From contig JAZLLK010000095.1 of NCBI GenBank assembly GCA_045598105.1, positions 1 to 18,757 of the forward strand: a DNA stretch of 18,757 nt, read 5' to 3'. The first letter of the stretch is position 1, and each line of letters opens with the position of its first letter. The notes under the pieces are model-generated. The model saw only the letters and a program-made list of their open reading frames with translations, ran no database searches and was not told where the DNA came from. The position numbers were made by a program, and so were the translations under genes. Positions 15,554-18,757 of the stretch are shown piece after piece. The stretch is from UBA1205 sp045598105 (GTDB lineage: Bacteria > Bacteroidota > Bacteroidia > Bacteroidales > WCHB1-69).

Positions 15554-17116
15554 TCACATTTTTGTTCCTACTATAGTCATGGCTGTTTTAAGTCCGTCAA
15601 GGGCGGCGCTCATAATACCGCCGGCATAACCGGCGCCTTCGCCCACGGGGTATATGCCGGGAACGGTACTTTGTCGCTGTTCATTGCGTAGTATTCTCAC
15701 CGGTGAGGAGGATCGTGTTTCCACGCCGGTAAGCACGGCATCGGGGTGACAAAAGCCGGGCATTTTTTTGCCCAGCAGGGGCAAAGCCTTGCGTAAGGAC
15801 TGCACCACATAGGGCGGCAGGCATGTATTCATATCACAATATACCACGCCATGCGGGTAGGAGGGTTGCACGCTACGGGCGGCACAGGCTACTTTGCCTT
15901 GTACAAATTCTTTTACCAAATTGGCTGGGGCCCTGTAATCGCCGGCCACATTAAAGGCGGCCTGTTCATAGCGGGCCTGATAGGCCATGCCGTCTAAGGG
16001 GCTGTTTACATAATAGTCTTCGGGACGTACACTTACCAGCAGGGCGGCATTGGCATTGCGTCCGTTGCGGCTTTTTTCGCTCATACCGTTGGTTACTATA
16101 GCATGGTCGGTATCGGTAGAGGCCATTACCACGCCACCGGGGCACATGCAGAAGGTGTACACGCTACGGTCACCCAAATGCACCACCCCCTTATAGGAGG
16201 CATTGGGCAAAAAGGAGGCATATTGGCCATATTGCATGGCATTAATATGTGATTGCAAATGTTCTATACGCACTCCCATGGAAAAAGCCTTGGCTTCCAT
16301 GGGCAAGCCTTTACCATAAAGCATGGCTATGGTATCACGGGCCGAATGACCCAAACACAACAACAAATGAGCTGTATGCAGTTCCACCTGCTGTGAGCAC
16401 TGCACCTGTATGCTGCCGTCATATAGGGTATGAAAGTTTTCGAAGGTGGTGTTAAAATAAAACTTTCCTCCCAAATCCTGTATTTCCTGCCTTATATTAC
16501 GCACCACTTTGGCCAAATAGTCGGTCCCCACATGCGGCATAGCCGCATAGGTTACGTCCTCACAGGCTCCATGCTTATAAAATTCCTGCAATATAAAATA
16601 ATTGAGCGGGGAATTTACATTGGTGGTAAGTTTTCCGTCGGAGAAGGCGCCGGCACCGCCTTCACCAAACTGCACATTGGAATTGACGCACAAGGTTTTA
16701 TGCTGTAGAAATGCCTCTACTTCCTGCACCCGCTGTTCTATACAGCTGCCACGCTCCACCACTATGGGGCGGGCATTACAGCGGGCCAAATATAGGGCGG
16801 CGAACATACCTGCCGGGCCAAAGCCCACCACTATCGGTGCCTGAGGGTAATTCCATGGCTCATACTGTGGCATGGCCGGCCGCACATATTCAGTAATATC
16901 CCTATTATGCAGCAGCTTACTGTAATCACCACGCAACTTTACATACACCTGATAATCATACACTATGCAACTTTTTTTGCGGGCGTCAACCGACGCCCGC
17001 AATATGCGGAAGTCTTCCACTTCCTCTATGACTATGCCATAGCAATCCGCTACCAGCTGTCGCAAATCGGTTTGCCTGTCCACAGGCACCTTTATATTAG
17101 CTATTTTTATTTCCAT
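15554..17116 (-). CDS. FAD-dependent dehydrogenase, COG2509 family
   Basis: A 520-residue predicted cytoplasmic flavoprotein. An N-terminal domain (1-85, beginning MEIKIANIKVPVD) of the kind typical of this family precedes the FAD-binding GFGPAGMFAALYLA (G98-x-G100-x-x-G103). ERG near 121-123 marks the ribose-binding acidic residue. The family hallmark GEGGAGAFSDGKLTT lies at 151-165. Further on are HVGTDYLAKVVRNIRQE, CMCPGGVV, and the C-terminal PVGEGAGYAGGIMSAALDGL that closes the FAD site. Length fits the family (about 510-550). Members have been called uncharacterised FAD-dependent dehydrogenases; substrate unknown. The first 20 nt, from ATG at 17116, overlap the end of the upstream flavoprotein gene, so the two are likely translationally coupled. 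Confidence 0.92.
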   Translation of the reverse strand: MEIKIANIKVPVDRQTDLRQLVADCYGIVIEEVEDFRILRASVDARKKSCIVYDYQVYVKLRGDYSKLLHNRDITEYVRPAMPQYEPWNYPQAPIVVGFGPAGMFAALYLARCNARPIVVERGSCIEQRVQEVEAFLQHKTLCVNSNVQFGEGGAGAFSDGKLTTNVNSPLNYFILQEFYKHGACEDVTYAAMPHVGTDYLAKVVRNIRQEIQDLGGKFYFNTTFENFHTLYDGSIQVQCSQQVELHTAHLLLCLGHSARDTIAMLYGKGLPMEAKAFSMGVRIEHLQSHINAMQYGQYASFLPNASYKGVVHLGDRSVYTFCMCPGGVVMASTDTDHAIVTNGMSEKSRNGRNANAALLVSVRPEDYYVNSPLDGMAYQARYEQAAFNVAGDYRAPANLVKEFVQGKVACAARSVQPSYPHGVVYCDMNTCLPPYVVQSLRKALPLLGKKMPGFCHPDAVLTGVETRSSSPVRILRNEQRQSTVPGIYPVGEGAGYAGGIMSAALDGLKTAMTIVGTKM

Positions 17117-18218
17117 GTATTATAGATTCATGCACCCTATAGGCCCCCGCAAAGGCAAAAAACAGATTGTAGCCGCCACACACGCCGTCTATATCCAACA
17201 TTTCACCTATGGCATACAGGTGCGGGTGTTTTTTCAGTTCAAAATCATCATTTATTTCATCCGTGCTTATGCCGCCGGCACACACCTGTGCCGTATCATA
17301 ATCATAAGTATCGGCTATTTCCATTCGGTAATGTTGCACATCTATGTGCTTTTGCTTATACAACTCGCATATTTTAGGATGTACCAGCCCTGCCGGCGAG
17401 CCGTACTTTTGCACATGCTGCTGCACATTATATGCACTGTGTGCATATAAAAAATTTATTTCCAAATAGCAGTTCTGCCTTTGTTTCAACCTGTTATAAT
17501 ATGCACTGGCATTCAATATTACTATTCCAGACAGACCGTCCTCTTTAAAGGTAATTTCACCCGCCTCCTCCATGAGCAGGGTGCTGCCCTGATATAATTT
17601 TACTACGGCCTTAGCCCTACACCCACAAAGTATGCTGTCATAATGCTTTATTCTAAATCCCGTAAGTGAAGGCCTGCATACCTGCGTATGCAAATGCAGC
17701 GGCTGCAAATAGTGATTATATCCGGCCCTGTTTTTGGCTATCATGCCGGCAGGACTGCCGGTGGCAAGCACCACATAGTCATACGCCATATCAGCATGAT
17801 TAATATACCACACATTATGCCTGCTGCTAATACAGGTTACCTCACAGCCGGTATGTATATGCACCTGCGAACCCATATTTTCATACAACACATTGGTCAC
17901 CGTAGCCGAAAACTGCGAAGCGGGATACACCCTGCCTTCACTATCGGCTATGGTAAGCAAACCCATATTATGAAAAGCCTGCTCTATGGTACACACATTT
18001 ACCTGCTGTAGCAGCTTATGCATAAAAGGAGCATTATTATAATTACGCTCACTTATGTGCTCGTTCCATATATTGGCTTTACCACCGCCACTAGCCCTGA
18101 GCTTGGTGCCCGTTTTGGCTGATTTTTCCCACACATGTACCTCCACATGCGGATACTTACCCAGCAAGGCTGCCAAAAACAAGCCGGCCGAACCACCTCC
18201 TACTATAGCTACTTTCAC
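17097..18218 (-). CDS. HI0933-like NAD(P)/FAD-dependent oxidoreductase
   Basis: A predicted cytoplasmic flavoprotein of the HI0933/aminoacetone-oxidase-like family. I choose the GTG at 18218 as start, giving 373 residues beginning MKVAIVGGGSAGLFLAALLG. The ATG at 18260 lies inside the run-on from the -7 box (18249-18256) and would add 14 lysine-rich residues before the dinucleotide fold. GGGSAG is the FAD-binding loop and VWEKS carries the acidic ribose ligand. The next motif reads ASGGGKANIWN, where most relatives have SGGGRCN-TN; Arg-Cys is replaced by Lys-Ala and the Thr by Trp. The C-terminal signature is GEMLDIDGVCGGYNLFFAF, as expected. Substrate unknown. It is first in a two-gene unit with the COG2509 gene, overlapping it by 20 nt. 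Confidence 0.92.
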   Translation of the reverse strand: MKVAIVGGGSAGLFLAALLGKYPHVEVHVWEKSAKTGTKLRASGGGKANIWNEHISERNYNNAPFMHKLLQQVNVCTIEQAFHNMGLLTIADSEGRVYPASQFSATVTNVLYENMGSQVHIHTGCEVTCISSRHNVWYINHADMAYDYVVLATGSPAGMIAKNRAGYNHYLQPLHLHTQVCRPSLTGFRIKHYDSILCGCRAKAVVKLYQGSTLLMEEAGEITFKEDGLSGIVILNASAYYNRLKQRQNCYLEINFLYAHSAYNVQQHVQKYGSPAGLVHPKICELYKQKHIDVQHYRMEIADTYDYDTAQVCAGGISTDEINDDFELKKHPHLYAIGEMLDIDGVCGGYNLFFAFAGAYRVHESIIHGNKNS

Positions 18219-18248
18219 CTTATACTTTTTTTTACTTTTATACAGGTG

Positions 18249-18256
18249 CAAAGATA
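18249..18256 (-). promoter_or_regulatory. Bacteroidota -7 box for the flavoprotein pair
   Basis: TATCTTTG followed by CA on the minus strand, 30 nt before the GTG at 18218. This position decides the start: an ATG at 18260 would not be in the message. Between here and 18468 the DNA is AT-rich with no gene visible. Confidence 0.7.
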
Positions 18257-18468
18257 ACATTTTTTATTATTTCCACAGCCTTATGCATGACTTATCATTT
18301 GTGGGGAGAAAGTGAAAAAAAACATAAACTACCACATGCCATACCATAAATTACTTTACGACGAAATAAAAAAACATTTTTCGCTATATATGGTTTAAAT
18401 ATTAAGACTCAACAGCCGTTTTTTTACCACACCACAACCTGATATTCACTATTTACATATCCAAAATT

Positions 18469-18597
18469 TTAACCACGGTACTCCGTGCCTATCTCTCCAT
18501 GGGGTGCGTAGAGGAAGCCTTGGGTTATGGTGGCGTTGTTGTCGGTGACGAAGGCGGTGGAGTTGCAATGTTCCGTGTTTGTGCGAGAGGTCGTCAT
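18469..18597 (-). CDS. 42-codon ORF made of an RHS-core segment
   Basis: ATG at 18597 to TAA at 18469 encodes 42 residues: MTTSRTNTEHCN, then STAFVTDNNATIT and FLYAPHGEIGTEYRG. This is the core motif of Bacteroidota RHS proteins, the same segment seen in the decayed fragment near the left end, but here without a frameshift or internal stop. The motif is preceded by about 12 residues in place of the normal HLG context (NTEHCN for TNHLG), so the similarity begins abruptly. A good promoter lies 18 nt upstream. It may be a trimmed remnant that kept a reading frame by chance, or a small expressed peptide. It cannot be a functional RHS toxin, which needs a large shell and a tail. Confidence 0.5.
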   Translation of the reverse strand: MTTSRTNTEHCNSTAFVTDNNATITQGFLYAPHGEIGTEYRG

Positions 18598-18615
18598 GGT
18601 GTGAAATTTAGGGTG

Positions 18616-18646
18616 CAAAGGTAGTCAAAATTTTAATGTGACACAA
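18616..18646 (-). promoter_or_regulatory. Promoter of the short RHS-core ORF (-33 and -7)
   Basis: On the minus strand TACCTTTG followed by CA (18616-18623) has a 20-nt spacer to TTG (18644-18646), a close fit to the Bacteroidota consensus and one of the two best-formed promoters in the window. It starts 18 nt before the ATG at 18597 and lies just after the stop of the gene entering from the right. Confidence 0.7.
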
Positions 18647-18657
18647 GTTGGCTCAAT

Positions 18658-18756
18658 CTAGTAACAATGTCCTGCATCCAATCCATACGGATTTCCACAC
18701 TGCATTTGTGGACATAACCAGCCTTTTTGTTTTTCATCCGCGATTGTTTCTATTAA
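18658..18756 (-). CDS. C-terminal end of an unidentified gene (partial)
   Basis: An open frame enters from the right edge and stops at the TAG at 18658-18660. The 32 visible residues include KQKGWLCPQMQC, then GNPYGLDAGHCY and the stop. W-x-C-x4-C with a later Cys resembles a small zinc-ribbon or RanBP2-type finger that has lost its last cysteine. The evidence for coding is only the sensible composition and the promoter that begins right after the stop. Identity unknown. Confidence 0.35.
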   Translation of the reverse strand, partial: LIETIADEKQKGWLCPQMQCGNPYGLDAGHCY

Positions 18757-18757
18757 C

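Overview
The window looks like chromosomal DNA of a member of the Bacteroidota, probably an uncultured member of the order Bacteroidales. Nine sites match the Bacteroidota -7 promoter box (TAnnTTTG), most of them 18-35 bp before a start codon. There are DUF4221-type and RsiV-like lipoproteins, a long (1137 aa) isoleucyl-tRNA synthetase, and RHS-core remnants with the STAFV-DNNATIT signature common in this phylum. Isoleucine is written mostly with ATA codons. The order-level placement is inference. I saw no tRNA, rRNA, insertion sequence, CRISPR array or prophage gene.

Layout. At 1-660 lies a decayed minus-strand RHS (YD-repeat) remnant. At 797-1777 is a stand-alone ddl with its own promoter and a strong terminator. 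At 1893-8692 the minus strand reads HD-domain phosphohydrolase then YqaA-like membrane protein (8 nt apart), and, from a separate promoter, ileS then a von Willebrand A (VWA) membrane protein (3 nt apart). At 8976-9983 on the plus strand is a secreted alpha/beta-hydrolase with a C-terminal LysM domain. It converges on a 760-aa minus-strand membrane protein (10065-12347) with an EF-hand loop and a cysteine cluster, and a bidirectional hairpin lies between them. At 12567-15416 is a small envelope-lipoprotein island: an unassigned short ORF, a DUF4221-type lipoprotein, a lipoprotein gene broken by two frameshifts, and, divergently, an RsiV-like (DUF3298) lipoprotein that may be leaderless. At 15554-18218 two flavoproteins on the minus strand overlap by 20 nt. 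At the right edge are a 42-codon RHS-core ORF with a well-formed promoter and the last 32 codons of a gene entering from outside.

How it works together. Most intact genes are housekeeping or cell-envelope functions: peptidoglycan precursor synthesis (ddl), translation (ileS), flavin-dependent redox enzymes, and exported or lipid-anchored surface proteins. They sit in short independent units. I do not see a convincing multi-gene defence or secretion system. The more unusual material is the pair of RHS-core remnants on the same strand near the two ends, the twice-shifted lipoprotein gene, and the uncharacterised EF-hand/CxxC-CxC membrane protein.
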